From JBBSBL01 sp963735885 (lineage in GTDB: Bacteria; Actinomycetota; Thermoleophilia; Solirubrobacterales; Solirubrobacteraceae): a stretch of 64,000 nt of DNA. The stretch is from assembly GCA_963735885.1 (NCBI GenBank), contig CAVTMP010000003.1:1-64000 (forward strand), in the 5' to 3' direction. Under the pieces are notes generated by a model. It worked only from the letters and a program-made list of their open reading frames with translations, made no database searches and was not told the DNA's origin. The position numbers and the translations under genes are program-made. This document shows, piece by piece, positions 9,173-25,371 of this stretch (within the stretch, counting starts at the first letter, position 1; each line of letters opens with the position of its first letter).

Positions 9173-9721
9173 GTGGCTCGCGATCGCAAGCGCGCGAAGC
9201 AGCGTCGCGCCCGCGCCCAGGCGCAGGGCGCGGGTCGCCCGCGCGCCGAGACCGGCGGCCGCGGCGCCGGCGAGGCGCCGGCGCGCGAGGAGGCGGCCGG
9301 GCGCGAGCCCGACCGCGACGCGGAGGACACGCTCGCCGCGCCGTCCCCGCTCGACCACTCCTCGGCGGACATCGACCTCGTCGAGGCCGAGCTGGAGGCC
9401 GGCGCCGGCGGCTCCGAGCCGCGGGCCGACGGGGCCGTCGCCGCCGAGGCCGCCGAGGAGGCGTTCGAGCAGACCCCCGACGGGGAGCGGGCCGTCGCTC
9501 GCCGCAAGGCCGAGGAGCCCACGCTGCGGCGCCGCCGGGGCGGCCCGCGCGTCGTCGAGTTCCTCCGGGCCAGCTGGCGAGAGCTCCAGCGGGTACAGTG
9601 GCCCGACCGGCGACAGGTCGCCCAGGCGACCGGCGTCGTCATCGTCTTCGTCGTCGTCGCCGGCGCCTTCCTCGGCCTGATGGACTTCGTGTCCTCCAAG
9701 CTCGTCGACGCCATCCTCTAG
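9173..9721 (+). CDS. secE: Preprotein translocase subunit SecE with long N-terminal extension
   Basis: SecE clamps the SecY channel in the cytoplasmic membrane. The conserved part is only the C-terminal third: FLRASWRELQRVQWPDRRQ, an amphipathic helix, followed by one membrane segment ATGVVIVFVVVAGAFLGLMD. The preceding 115 or so residues are Arg/Ala/Glu-rich and look disordered. They are absent from a typical 60-90 residue SecE. The GTG at 9173, 14 bases after rpmG, is the best start. It is 182 residues long and lies directly before nusG, the standard order. Confidence 0.88.
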   Translation: MARDRKRAKQRRARAQAQGAGRPRAETGGRGAGEAPAREEAAGREPDRDAEDTLAAPSPLDHSSADIDLVEAELEAGAGGSEPRADGAVAAEAAEEAFEQTPDGERAVARRKAEEPTLRRRRGGPRVVEFLRASWRELQRVQWPDRRQVAQATGVVIVFVVVAGAFLGLMDFVSSKLVDAIL

Positions 9722-9749
9722 CCCCCGTCCGAAAGCAGCGAGCCCGCAG

Positions 9750-10271
9750 ATGTTCCGTTGGTATGTCGTCAACACCTATTCCGGTCACGAGAAGAAGGTC
9801 AAGCAGAACCTCGAGCACCGGGTGGTCTCGCTCGGCCAGCAGCGGTCGGTGAAGTCCGTCGTCGTGCCCACCGAGTCCGTCTCGGAGATGAAGGACAACC
9901 AGAAGGTGACGGTCGAGAAGCGGACGATGCCGGGCTACGTGCTCGTCAACATGAACCTCACCGACGACTCCTGGCAGCTCGTCAAGGGCACGCCGGGCGT
10001 GACCGGCTTCGTCGGCGCCTCCAACGAGCCCGTCCCGCTGACCCAGTCGGAGGTCGACCGCCTGCTCCACCGCGAGACGGCGGAGCGCCCGCGGACCCGC
10101 GCCCAGTTCTCCGTCGGCGAGTCCGTGAAGGTGATCTCCGGGCCGCTGTCGGACTTCTCGGGCGAGATCTCCGAGATCAACGACGACGCGTCGAAGCTCA
10201 AGGTGCTGGTATCCATCTTCGGGCGGGAGACCCCCGTCGAGGTGGGCTTCGACCAGGTGAAGAAGGTCTGA
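9750..10271 (+). CDS. nusG: Transcription termination/antitermination protein NusG
   Basis: A 173-residue NusG. The N-terminal NGN domain starts FRWYVVNTYSGHEKKVKQNL and includes MPGYVLVNM and the conserved GTPGVTGFVG. The C-terminal KOW domain includes VKVISGPLSDFSGEISEIN. It binds RNA polymerase beta' and couples transcription with Rho or the ribosome. It starts 28 bases after secE and is followed by rplK after one base, so it is part of the same operon. Confidence 0.96.
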   Translation: MFRWYVVNTYSGHEKKVKQNLEHRVVSLGQQRSVKSVVVPTESVSEMKDNQKVTVEKRTMPGYVLVNMNLTDDSWQLVKGTPGVTGFVGASNEPVPLTQSEVDRLLHRETAERPRTRAQFSVGESVKVISGPLSDFSGEISEINDDASKLKVLVSIFGRETPVEVGFDQVKKV

Positions 10272-10272
10272 C

Positions 10273-10698
10273 GTGGCGAAGAAGGTCATGACGACGATCA
10301 AGCTGCAGGCCCCCGGCGGCCAGGCGAGCCCGGCGCCGCCGGTCGGCCCGGCCCTGGGCCAGCACGGCGTCAACATCATGGAGTTCGTCAAGGCGTTCAA
10401 CGCCCAGACGCAGGCGGATGCCGGCACGACGATCCCGGTGGTGATCACGGTCTTCGAGGACCGCTCGTTCGCCTTCGTCACCAAGAGCCCGCCGGCCGCG
10501 GTCCTGATCAAGCAGGCGATCAGCCTCGACAAGGGATCGCCGGAGCCGCATCGCGAGAAGGTCGGAGCGATCAGCCGGGCGCAGCTGCGCCAGATCGCCG
10601 AGCGCAAGATGGACGATCTCAACGCGAACGACCTCGATGCCGCGGCGAAGATCATCGCCGGCACGGCGCGCTCGATGGGCGTGGAGGTGAGCGACTGA
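10273..10698 (+). CDS. rplK: 50S ribosomal protein L11
   Basis: A 141-residue L11, exactly the usual length. It shows KLQAPGGQASPAPPVGPALG and HGVNIMEFVKAFNAQT at the N-terminus and the rRNA-binding C-terminal domain with NANDLDAAAKIIAGTARSMG. It binds the GTPase-associated centre of 23S rRNA. It starts with GTG one base after nusG and overlaps the rplA start by one base. Confidence 0.97.
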   Translation: MAKKVMTTIKLQAPGGQASPAPPVGPALGQHGVNIMEFVKAFNAQTQADAGTTIPVVITVFEDRSFAFVTKSPPAAVLIKQAISLDKGSPEPHREKVGAISRAQLRQIAERKMDDLNANDLDAAAKIIAGTARSMGVEVSD

Positions 10699-11423
10699 TG
10701 GGCCGCCACGGCAAGAGCTACCGCGACGCGAAGGAGGGCTACGACCGCGAGCGCGAGTACCCCCCCGCGGAGGCGGTGGCGCTGGTCAAGCAGATGAAGA
10801 AGGACGGCGGCTTCGACGAGTCGGTCGAGCTGCACGTCCGCACCGGGCTCAACGTCCGCCACGCGGACGAGCAGCTGCGCGGCACGATCGCGCTGCCGCA
10901 CGGGCTCGGCAAGTCGGTGGCGGTGGTCGTGTTCGCGCGGGGCGACAAGGCGCGCGAGGCCGAGGAGGCCGGCGCGGACGTCGTCGGTGCGGAGGACCTC
11001 GCCGAACGCGTCGAGGGGGGGTTCACGGACTTCGACGTCGCGATCGCCACGCCGGATCTCATGCCGGTCGTCGGCAAGCTGGGCCGGGTCCTCGGGCCCC
11101 AGGGCAAGATGCCCAACCCGAAGGTCGGCACCGTGACCATGGACGTGGCGAAGGCCGTCGAGGAGTCGAAGTCCGGCAAGGTCGAGTACCGGACCGACCG
11201 CACGGCGATCGTCCACCTCGTGATCGGCAAGACGAGCTTCGAGGAGCGGGCGCTGCTGGAGAACTACGCCGCCGTCGTCGAGGAGCTCGTGCGCGCGAAG
11301 CCCTCGGCCGCCAAGGGCCGCTACTTCCGCTCGATCGTGCTCGCGGCGACGATGGGGCCGGGCGTCAAGGTCGACGCCAGCCGGACCCGCGACATCCTCG
11401 GCGAGGAGGCCGCCGCGGCGTAG
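10698..11423 (+). CDS. rplA: 50S ribosomal protein L1
   Basis: A 241-residue L1, the protein of the mobile stalk at the E site. Recognisable are HVRTGLNVRHADEQLRGTI, the loop ATPDLMPVVGKLGRVLGPQG and MPNPKVGTVT. The ATG at 10698 overlaps the rplK stop (TGATG). L1 classically represses its own operon by binding mRNA. No clear L1 site is recognised upstream here. Confidence 0.97.
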   Translation: MGRHGKSYRDAKEGYDREREYPPAEAVALVKQMKKDGGFDESVELHVRTGLNVRHADEQLRGTIALPHGLGKSVAVVVFARGDKAREAEEAGADVVGAEDLAERVEGGFTDFDVAIATPDLMPVVGKLGRVLGPQGKMPNPKVGTVTMDVAKAVEESKSGKVEYRTDRTAIVHLVIGKTSFEERALLENYAAVVEELVRAKPSAAKGRYFRSIVLAATMGPGVKVDASRTRDILGEEAAAA

Positions 11424-11585
11424 GCACCGCGCACCGAGCGCTCGGTCGCCCGAGACCCCCGGCGGCACGTAAGCCCGGGGCAGGCGGAGCTGGAAGGATC
11501 GCGGGCCGCGTGGCCCGCCCCTCGACGCCCGCCCCGTGCGGGCGTCCGTCGTTCGTGGCCAGGACACAGCAAAGGACCCGGAGCG
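11424..11585 (+). ncRNA. Structured leader of rplJ-rplL, candidate L10 leader
   Basis: The 162-base stretch between rplA and rplJ has strong secondary structure. CCCCGG and CCGGGG pair around a loop containing ACGTAAG (about 11457-11480). GCGGGCC at 11501-11507 pairs with GGCCCGC at 11512-11518. GACGCCCGC at 11524-11532 pairs with GCGGGCGTC at 11538-11546. In many bacteria this position holds the autoregulatory RNA bound by the L10/L12 complex. The location and structure fit, but the conserved core was not matched to a model. Confidence 0.45.
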
Positions 11586-12308
11586 ATGAACAAGGAACAG
11601 AAAGCGGCGGTCGTCGACGAGATCGCCGGCCAGATCCAGGAGGCGGACGCGGTCTTCGCGGTGGACTTCCGCGGGATCTCCGTGCCCCAGGCGGCGGAGC
11701 TGCGCACGCGCCTGCGCGAGGCCGACGCGACGTTCCGAGTCGTGAAGAACTCGCTGACCGAGCGCGCCGCGGACCGGGCGGGCGCCGACACGCTGAAGTC
11801 GCTGCTGGACGGCCCGACCGCGCTGACCTTCGTGCGCGGCGACGCCGCCGTCGCGGCGAAGGCGCTCGCCGACGCCCAGCGCGCGACCGAGGTCCTCGAC
11901 TTCAAGGGCGGGCTGCTGTCGGGCCGGGAGATCGGCGCCGACGACATCAAGGCGATCGCCCGCCTCCCCGCGCGCGAGATCCTCTACGGACAGCTCGTCG
12001 GGCTCACGGCCACCCCGGTCACCGGGCTGGTCCGCGGGCTGGGCGCGCTCGTCGGCGGGCTCGCCGCCCAGCTGGGGCAGATCCGCGACCAGGGGCTCGT
12101 CGGCGGGGAGGCCCCGGCGCCCGAGCCGGCGGCCGAGGAGCCGCCGCAGGAGGCACCGGCGCCCGAGCCCGAGCCGGCGGCCGAGGCCGAGCCGGCGGCC
12201 GAGGCCGAGCCGGCGGCCGCGCCCGAGCCGGCCGGGGAGGCCGAGCCCGACGCACCAGATTCCACGAACGACGACGAGAGCGCCGGCGCCGAGGGCGCCG
12301 GCGCATAA
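11586..12308 (+). CDS. rplJ: 50S ribosomal protein L10 with extended C-terminal tail
   Basis: L10 anchors the L7/L12 stalk. Residues 1-175 carry the family pattern, with MNKEQKAAVVDEIAGQIQEA, VDFRGISVPQAAELRTRLRE and VVKNSLTERAA. About 65 further residues are Pro/Glu/Ala-rich and probably disordered, whereas ordinary L10 ends near residue 165-180. Within the tail is an 18-base tandem repeat (see separate entry). The start has GGAGCG upstream. rplL follows after nine bases. Confidence 0.95.
   Translation: MNKEQKAAVVDEIAGQIQEADAVFAVDFRGISVPQAAELRTRLREADATFRVVKNSLTERAADRAGADTLKSLLDGPTALTFVRGDAAVAAKALADAQRATEVLDFKGGLLSGREIGADDIKAIARLPAREILYGQLVGLTATPVTGLVRGLGALVGGLAAQLGQIRDQGLVGGEAPAPEPAAEEPPQEAPAPEPEPAAEAEPAAEAEPAAAPEPAGEAEPDAPDSTNDDESAGAEGAGA
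12171..12224 (+). repeat. Three 18-base tandem repeats inside rplJ
   Basis: Three copies of GAGCCGGCGGCCGAGGCC lie at 12171-12188, 12189-12206 and 12207-12224, the last imperfect. They encode Glu-Pro-Ala-Ala-Glu-Ala units in the L10 tail. Copy number could vary between strains by slippage. Confidence 0.8.
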
Positions 12309-12317
12309 GGAGGAAGC

Positions 12318-12704
12318 ATGGCCACGACCACCCAGGAGTGGATCGAGGAGCTCAAGGGCATCACGGTGCTCGAGCTCGCGGAGCGCATCAAGGCGCTCGA
12401 GGAGGAGTTCGGCGTGTCGGCCACCGCGGTCGCGGCGGCGGCGCCGGCCGCCGGCGCGCCCGGCGACGGCGACGGCGACGGGGGCGAGGAGCAGAGCACC
12501 TTCGACGTCGTCCTGACCGGCGCGGGGGAGAAGAAGATCCAGGTCATCAAGGTCGTCCGCGCGGCGACCGGCCTCGGGCTCAAGGAGGCGAAGGCGCTCG
12601 TCGACGAGGCTCCCAAGCCGGTCAAGGAGGCCGTCGAGCGCGAGGAGGCCGACAAGCTCAAGGGCGAGCTCGAGGAGGCCGGCGCGAGCGTCGAGGTCAA
12701 GTAG
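12318..12704 (+). CDS. rplL: 50S ribosomal protein L7/L12
   Basis: A 128-residue stalk protein. The N-terminal dimerisation helix is WIEELKGITVLELAERIKALEE. An Ala/Gly hinge follows, and the C-terminal factor-binding domain contains IQVIKVVRAATGLGLKEAKALV. A strong AAGGAGG lies eight bases before the ATG, fitting the need for several copies per ribosome. A strong hairpin follows the stop. Confidence 0.97.
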   Translation: MATTTQEWIEELKGITVLELAERIKALEEEFGVSATAVAAAAPAAGAPGDGDGDGGEEQSTFDVVLTGAGEKKIQVIKVVRAATGLGLKEAKALVDEAPKPVKEAVEREEADKLKGELEEAGASVEVK

Positions 12705-12709
12705 GCGTC

Positions 12710-12739
12710 GGCGCGGCCCCGCGGGAGCGGGGCCGCGCC
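12710..12739 (+). terminator. Perfect 13-bp hairpin between rplL and rpoB
   Basis: GGCGCGGCCCCGC at 12710-12722 pairs without mismatch with the arm at 12727-12739 around a GGGA tetraloop. No T-run follows. The classic rplL-rpoB boundary carries an attenuator or RNase III site that lowers rpoBC expression relative to the ribosomal genes. This hairpin is well placed for that role. Confidence 0.55.
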
Positions 12740-12763
12740 GGGTTGGCCCCGAAGGCCTGTCGC

Positions 12764-12772
12764 CGCTACACT
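12764..12772 (+). promoter_or_regulatory. Putative -10 element between rplL and rpoB (distal)
   Basis: CGCTACACT is identical to the element upstream of rpmG. It lies 25 bases after the hairpin and about 190 bases before rpoB. Confidence 0.35.
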
Positions 12773-12891
12773 TCGGCGCGTCAGCCGATAGTCGCAGCCG
12801 CCTGACGGCCGGCGCCCGCGCCACATACGCGGGAGCCCAGGGCGGGGTCCGTGAGCGCTGGCAGCCCGCACGCGGGGCCCGCGTAGCCCTG

Positions 12892-12900
12892 TGCTATGTT
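12892..12900 (+). promoter_or_regulatory. Putative extended -10 element for rpoBC (TGCTATGTT)
   Basis: TGCTATGTT is a strong match to the recurring YGCTAYnnT pattern and carries the TG of an extended -10. It lies 62 bases before the chosen rpoB start. It would give rpoBC their own promoter after the rplL hairpin. Confidence 0.5.
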
Positions 12901-12962
12901 CCTTGGTCGCGCCTTTCGGCGCGGCCTCCGCCCATAGCCGACCATCCCGAGGAGTCGCCGCC

Positions 12963-16982
<4,020 letters not shown>

Positions 16983-17074
16983 GCCGCGCGGCGGCGGCGC
17001 GGGCGCGCGAGCGCCCTCGCCACCGCCGGAGCCAGCCTTGACCGCCCCGCCGACCCGACGCAAGGGAACCCCAC

Positions 17075-21452
<4,378 letters not shown>

Positions 21453-21455
21453 CGG

Positions 21456-22205
21456 GTGGGCGCGCTCGACGGCAGGGTGGCGGCCGTCACCGGCGCGTCG
21501 TCGGGAATCGGCGAGGCGACGGCGCTGGCGCTCGCGGGCGCCGGCGCCGCCGTGGCCCTCGGCGCCCGGCGCGCCGCGCGCATCGACGCGCTCGCGGCCC
21601 GGATCGAGGGCGACGGCGGCCACGCCGTGGCGATCCCCACCGATGTGAGCGACCAGGCCGCGGCGGAGGCGTTCGTCGCCGGCGCCCACGAGCGACTCGG
21701 CCGCCTCGACATCCTGGTCAACAACGCCGGGGTGATGCTGCTCGGCCCCGTGGAGGGCGCCGACCCGGGCGAGTGGCGCCGGATGGTCGAGGTCAACTGC
21801 CTCGGCCTGCTCTACTGCACCCGCGCCGCCCTGCCGCTCCTGCGGGAGGACGGCGGCGGCCACGTGGTGAACGTCAGCTCGGTGGCCGGCCGGGTCGCCG
21901 CCTTCGGGTCCGCGGTCTACAACCTCACGAAGTGGGGCGTCGTCGGCTTCTCCGAGGGCCTGCGGCAGGAGGCGCTGCACTCGAACGTCCGGGTGACCGT
22001 GATCGAGCCCGGGTTCGTGGACACCGAGCTCCAGGGCCACAACACGAACCCCGTGGTGCTCGAGGCCACGAAGAAGATGAACGAGGAGATCGGCGAGGTC
22101 CTCACCGCCGAGGACATCGCCGAGGGCATCCGCTACGCCGTGACGGCGCCGGCCCGCGTGAGCGTCAACGAGATCCTCATCCGGCCGACGGGCCAGCGTC
22201 GCTAG
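21456..22205 (+). CDS. Short-chain dehydrogenase/reductase
   Basis: A 249-residue classical SDR. The cofactor motif TGASSGIGEATALALAGAG is at residues 10-28, NNAG near residue 90, and the catalytic Tyr-Lys pair in VYNLTKWG near residue 155, with the Ser in VNVSSVAGR. It is an NAD(P)-dependent alcohol/carbonyl oxidoreductase of unknown substrate. GTG starts three bases after rpoC, so it is probably read from the rpoBC transcript. Its last 29 bases overlap the convergent HAD-like gene. Confidence 0.88.
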   Translation: MGALDGRVAAVTGASSGIGEATALALAGAGAAVALGARRAARIDALAARIEGDGGHAVAIPTDVSDQAAAEAFVAGAHERLGRLDILVNNAGVMLLGPVEGADPGEWRRMVEVNCLGLLYCTRAALPLLREDGGGHVVNVSSVAGRVAAFGSAVYNLTKWGVVGFSEGLRQEALHSNVRVTVIEPGFVDTELQGHNTNPVVLEATKKMNEEIGEVLTAEDIAEGIRYAVTAPARVSVNEILIRPTGQRR

Positions 22206-22725
22206 CGCCGAGCGCGTCCGCCCAGGCGATCAGCCGCACCGTCTCGTCCGCGGTCAGGCCGCGCTCCGGCCGGGTGGTGACGAGGAGCGTGGGCGCCGGG
22301 CGCGCCGCCGCCCACGCGCTGCAGCCCCCGCCGTGGTCGTCGTCGACCCAGGCCAGCGGCCGGTCGCCCGCGTGGGCCTCGATGGCGTCGAGCTTCCAGT
22401 GCGCGTGGCGTCGCTCCGGACCGGCGTCGAAGGCGAGATGCGGGAGCGGCGCGGGGAGGCCGAGCGCGAGCGGGAGGTACTCGTTGGCCTTCTCCTCCCA
22501 GCCGGTGCACCAGACGAGCTCGAACCGGTCGCGGAGCGCGCGCAGGTGGCCGCCGGCCTCCGCGGAGAGCAGGTGGGAGATCCCGTCGACCATCAGCCAG
22601 GTCCCGGAAGGGCGCCGATGCGCCGGGAAGCCGAAGAGCGAGATCACGCCGTCGACGTCCACGAGGAGGAGGGGCCGGGGCCCCGGCGTGGAAATCGAGG
22701 GCTCCCGCGACCCCGCTTGCGACAT
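22177..22725 (-). CDS. HAD-superfamily-like protein (secondary hydrolase)
   Basis: A 182-residue protein. The HAD motif I is LLLVDVDGVISLFGF, with both Asp residues (DVD). VWCTGWEEKANEYL is the motif II region and LAWVDDDHGG gives the acidic motif IV. This suggests a small phosphatase of unknown substrate. A second start at 22746 would add seven residues. It faces the DMT transporter across a 135-base divergent region and overlaps the SDR gene at its 3' end. Confidence 0.7.
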   Translation of the reverse strand: MSQAGSREPSISTPGPRPLLLVDVDGVISLFGFPAHRRPSGTWLMVDGISHLLSAEAGGHLRALRDRFELVWCTGWEEKANEYLPLALGLPAPLPHLAFDAGPERRHAHWKLDAIEAHAGDRPLAWVDDDHGGGCSAWAAARPAPTLLVTTRPERGLTADETVRLIAWADALGASDAGPSAG

Positions 22726-22860
22726 CCGTAACGTAACCCGACCCATCCGCAGGCGGTACCTTGTCAGTATCCGGGTCAGGAGTTGGAGGCGCCCGAGCCT
22801 CGTGCCGATAGCGATCGTCACGCCCGCCTCCGCCCGCCCGCCCCGGAACGCCCCCCACCC

Positions 22861-23736
22861 ATGACCTTCGCCACCGGCATCCTGCTCGCCCTCGCCTGCG
22901 CGTTCGCGACCAACCTCGCGTTCCTCTACAAGCACCGCGGCGCGTGCCTCGCGCCCGCGGTCGAGATGCGCCATCCGCTGCACTCCGCCGCGGGCCTCTT
23001 CCGCTCGCGCTGGTTCGCCGTCGGCATGGGGATCGCCTTCGTGGCCTGGGCCCTGCACGTCGCCGCGCTCGCGGTGGCGCCGATGTCGATCGTCCAGGCG
23101 GTTCTCGCGGCCGGCGTCGTGCTGCTCGCCGTCATGGCGGAGCGGCTCTTCGGGTTCTCGGTGCTGCGGCGCCAGTGGGCCGGACTCGCGCTCGTCGCGC
23201 TCGGCCTGGCGCTGCTCGCCCTCTCCCTCCCCCGCCCCCACGGCACGGGCTCCGACTTCTCGCCGGCCGGGATGATCGGCTTCGAGGCCGGTCTCGTCGC
23301 CCTCGGCGGCCTCCTCGTCCTCGGGCGCCGCATGGGTGCGCCGGCCGAGCGCCACGGCGTCATGCTCGCCGCCGCCGCCGGCCTGCTCTTCGGCGTCAGC
23401 GACGTCGCGATCAAGGCGATGACGGGCCTCGTCGGCGCCAGCGGCCTGGCCGGCCTGCTCTCGCCGTGGGTGCTCGTGGCCGCGGCCGCCTCGGTCGCCG
23501 CGTTCTACGCCTCCGCGCGCGCGCTCCAGGAGGGCGAGGCCGTCCCGGTGATCGCCATCACCGGCACCGCGGCGAACGTCGCCGGGATCGTCGGCGGCAT
23601 CCTCGTCTTCGGCGACCCGCTGTCGGCCGACCCGCTGGGGGTCGCGGCCCAGTCGCTGGCCTTCGTCCTCGTCGTCGTCGCCGCCGCGTTCACGCCCGCT
23701 CCGGTGCGCGCCGCCGGGGCGACGCAGCCCGCGTAG
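22861..23736 (+). CDS. DMT-superfamily transporter (EamA-like)
   Basis: A 291-residue membrane protein with about nine or ten hydrophobic segments, beginning FATGILLALACAFATNLAFLYKH. The two repeated halves and the closing GIVGGILVFGDPLSADPLG segment are typical of DMT permeases. The N-terminal half resembles the NIPA/DMT type that starts with a helix rather than a leader. The substrate is unknown. It is transcribed away from the HAD-like gene. Confidence 0.72.
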   Translation: MTFATGILLALACAFATNLAFLYKHRGACLAPAVEMRHPLHSAAGLFRSRWFAVGMGIAFVAWALHVAALAVAPMSIVQAVLAAGVVLLAVMAERLFGFSVLRRQWAGLALVALGLALLALSLPRPHGTGSDFSPAGMIGFEAGLVALGGLLVLGRRMGAPAERHGVMLAAAAGLLFGVSDVAIKAMTGLVGASGLAGLLSPWVLVAAAASVAAFYASARALQEGEAVPVIAITGTAANVAGIVGGILVFGDPLSADPLGVAAQSLAFVLVVVAAAFTPAPVRAAGATQPA

Positions 23737-23790
23737 GGGCCTCGGCACCACCATCGCGCGGCGCTCCCCGGCCGCCTGCGGCGGGCGGCG

Positions 23791-23807
23791 TTGTCCAGGC
23801 TGGACAA
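23791..23807. promoter_or_regulatory. Palindromic operator TTGTCCAG-G-CTGGACAA upstream of the aminotransferase
   Basis: An exact 8+8 inverted repeat with a one-base centre. A further half site CTTGTCCAC lies at about 23839-23847. A looser TTGTACGACTAGTCACAA overlaps the putative -10 at about 23868-23885. All lie in the 177-base gap before the class-III aminotransferase, whose neighbour is a PucR-type regulator. Binding by that regulator is inference. Confidence 0.5.
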
Positions 23808-23860
23808 CCCCGGTCGCCGCGGTTCTGCCCTCCCACGGCTTGTCCACGGCCGGGGGCGAC

Positions 23861-23869
23861 CGCTACCGT
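23861..23869 (+). promoter_or_regulatory. Putative -10 element (CGCTACCGT) of the aminotransferase gene
   Basis: This matches the recurring YGCTAYnnT pattern, 45 bases before the ATG. The palindrome and half site lie directly upstream, which would suit activation or repression at this promoter. Confidence 0.4.
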
Positions 23870-23913
23870 TGTACGACTAGTCACAAAGCGGACGTCGGAA
23901 GGGACGGGAGACC

Positions 23914-25302
23914 ATGGCAGCCACGACCGAGCCGGCCGTCGGGACGAGTGAGCTTCAGCAGCTGGCCAAGCGCCATCTGTGGATGCACTTCACCCGGCAT
24001 GGCGCCTTCCACCGCCACGACGTGCCGATCATCGTCCGCGGCGAGGGCTGCCACGTCTGGGACGAGCAGGGGAACCGCTACTTCGACGGGCTCTCCGCGC
24101 TGTTCTGCGTGAACATCGGCCACGGCCGAACCGACGTCGCCCAGGCCGGGGCGGACCAGGCGAAGGAGCTCGGCTTCTTCACGAACTGGACCTACGCCCA
24201 CCCGCGCGCGATCGAGCTGGCGGCGAAGATCGCCGAGCTCGCGCCGGGCGACCTCAACCGCGTGTTCTTCACCTCGGGCGGCAGCGAGGCGGTCGAGTCC
24301 GCCATCAAGCTCGCCCGCCAGTACCACAAGCTCACCGGCCACCCGAACAAGACGAAGTTCATCGCGCGCGAGATCGCGTACCACGGCACCTCGCTCGGCG
24401 CGCTCTCGGCGACCGGCGTCACCGAGCTCCGCACCGACTTCGAGCCGCTCACGCCGGGTGGCTGCCACGTGCCGAACACGAACGTCTACCGGCTCCCCGA
24501 GCACATGCGTCCCGAGGATCTCGCCGAGGCGGTCGCCCACCGGATCGAGTTCGAGGGGCCGGACACGGTCGCGGCGGTGTTCATGGAGCCGGTCCAGAAC
24601 GCCGGCGGCTGCCTCACCCCGCCGGACGGCTACTTCCAGCGCGTGCGCGAGATCTGCGACCACTACGACGTGCTCATGGTCTCCGACGAGGTGATCTGCT
24701 CGTGGGGCCGCCTCGGCGAGTGGTTCGGGGCCCAGCGCTACGACTACCAGCCGGACATCATCACCACCGCGAAGGGCCTCACGTCGAGCTACGCCCCGAT
24801 GGGCGCGCTGATCGCCTCCGACCGCGTGTTCGCCCCGTTCGACGAGGGCACGACGTCGTTCACCCACGGCATCACCTTCGGCGGCCATCCGATGGCGGCC
24901 GCGGTGGCGCTGGCGAACATCGCGGTGTTCGAGGACGAGGACCTCCTCGAGAACGTCCGCCGCAACGAGCCCCGGCTCCGGGGGATGCTCGAGTCCATGC
25001 GCGACATCCCGATCGTCGGCGACGTGCGCGGCGCCGGCTACTTCCAGGCGATCGAGCTGGTCCGCGACCAGGAGACGAAGGAGTCGTTCAGCGACGAGGA
25101 GGCCGAGATGCTGCTGCGCGGCTTCCTCTCGCCCGAGCTCTTCCGACGTGGCCTCATCTGCCGCGCGGACGACCGCGGCGATCCCGTGGTCCAGCTCTCC
25201 CCGCCGCTGATCTGCGGCCCGGAGCAGTTCGACGAGATCGAGGCCATCCTGCGGCCCGTGCTCGAGGAGGCCTCCGAGCGCATGCACGTCCACGCCCATT
25301 GA
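23914..25302 (+). CDS. Class-III pyridoxal-phosphate aminotransferase (omega-amino acid type)
   Basis: A 462-residue fold-type I aminotransferase. The cofactor phosphate site is FFTSGGSEAVESAIKLARQY, with EIAYHGTSLGALSATG after it. The Asp that contacts the pyridine nitrogen lies in LMVSDEVICSWGRLG, and the Schiff-base Lys in IITTAKGLTSSYAPMGA. The sequence resembles beta-alanine/GABA-pyruvate transaminases more than ornithine ones. With alanine dehydrogenase two genes downstream, pyruvate is the likely amino acceptor. The exact amine substrate is not determined. GGGACGGGAG precedes the ATG. Confidence 0.88.
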   Translation: MAATTEPAVGTSELQQLAKRHLWMHFTRHGAFHRHDVPIIVRGEGCHVWDEQGNRYFDGLSALFCVNIGHGRTDVAQAGADQAKELGFFTNWTYAHPRAIELAAKIAELAPGDLNRVFFTSGGSEAVESAIKLARQYHKLTGHPNKTKFIAREIAYHGTSLGALSATGVTELRTDFEPLTPGGCHVPNTNVYRLPEHMRPEDLAEAVAHRIEFEGPDTVAAVFMEPVQNAGGCLTPPDGYFQRVREICDHYDVLMVSDEVICSWGRLGEWFGAQRYDYQPDIITTAKGLTSSYAPMGALIASDRVFAPFDEGTTSFTHGITFGGHPMAAAVALANIAVFEDEDLLENVRRNEPRLRGMLESMRDIPIVGDVRGAGYFQAIELVRDQETKESFSDEEAEMLLRGFLSPELFRRGLICRADDRGDPVVQLSPPLICGPEQFDEIEAILRPVLEEASERMHVHAH

Positions 25303-25371
25303 GACGACCGGTCCCACGACCCCGCGCACCCGGATGACGGCGCACGCCGACCACCCGACGCGCGGCCCGGC

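Noticed and set aside
12891..12962. An earlier ATG for rpoB at 12891.
   Set aside because: It lies inside the TGCTATGTT promoter-like element, adds 24 non-conserved residues and has no Shine-Dalgarno. TTG 12963 has GAGGAG at good spacing.
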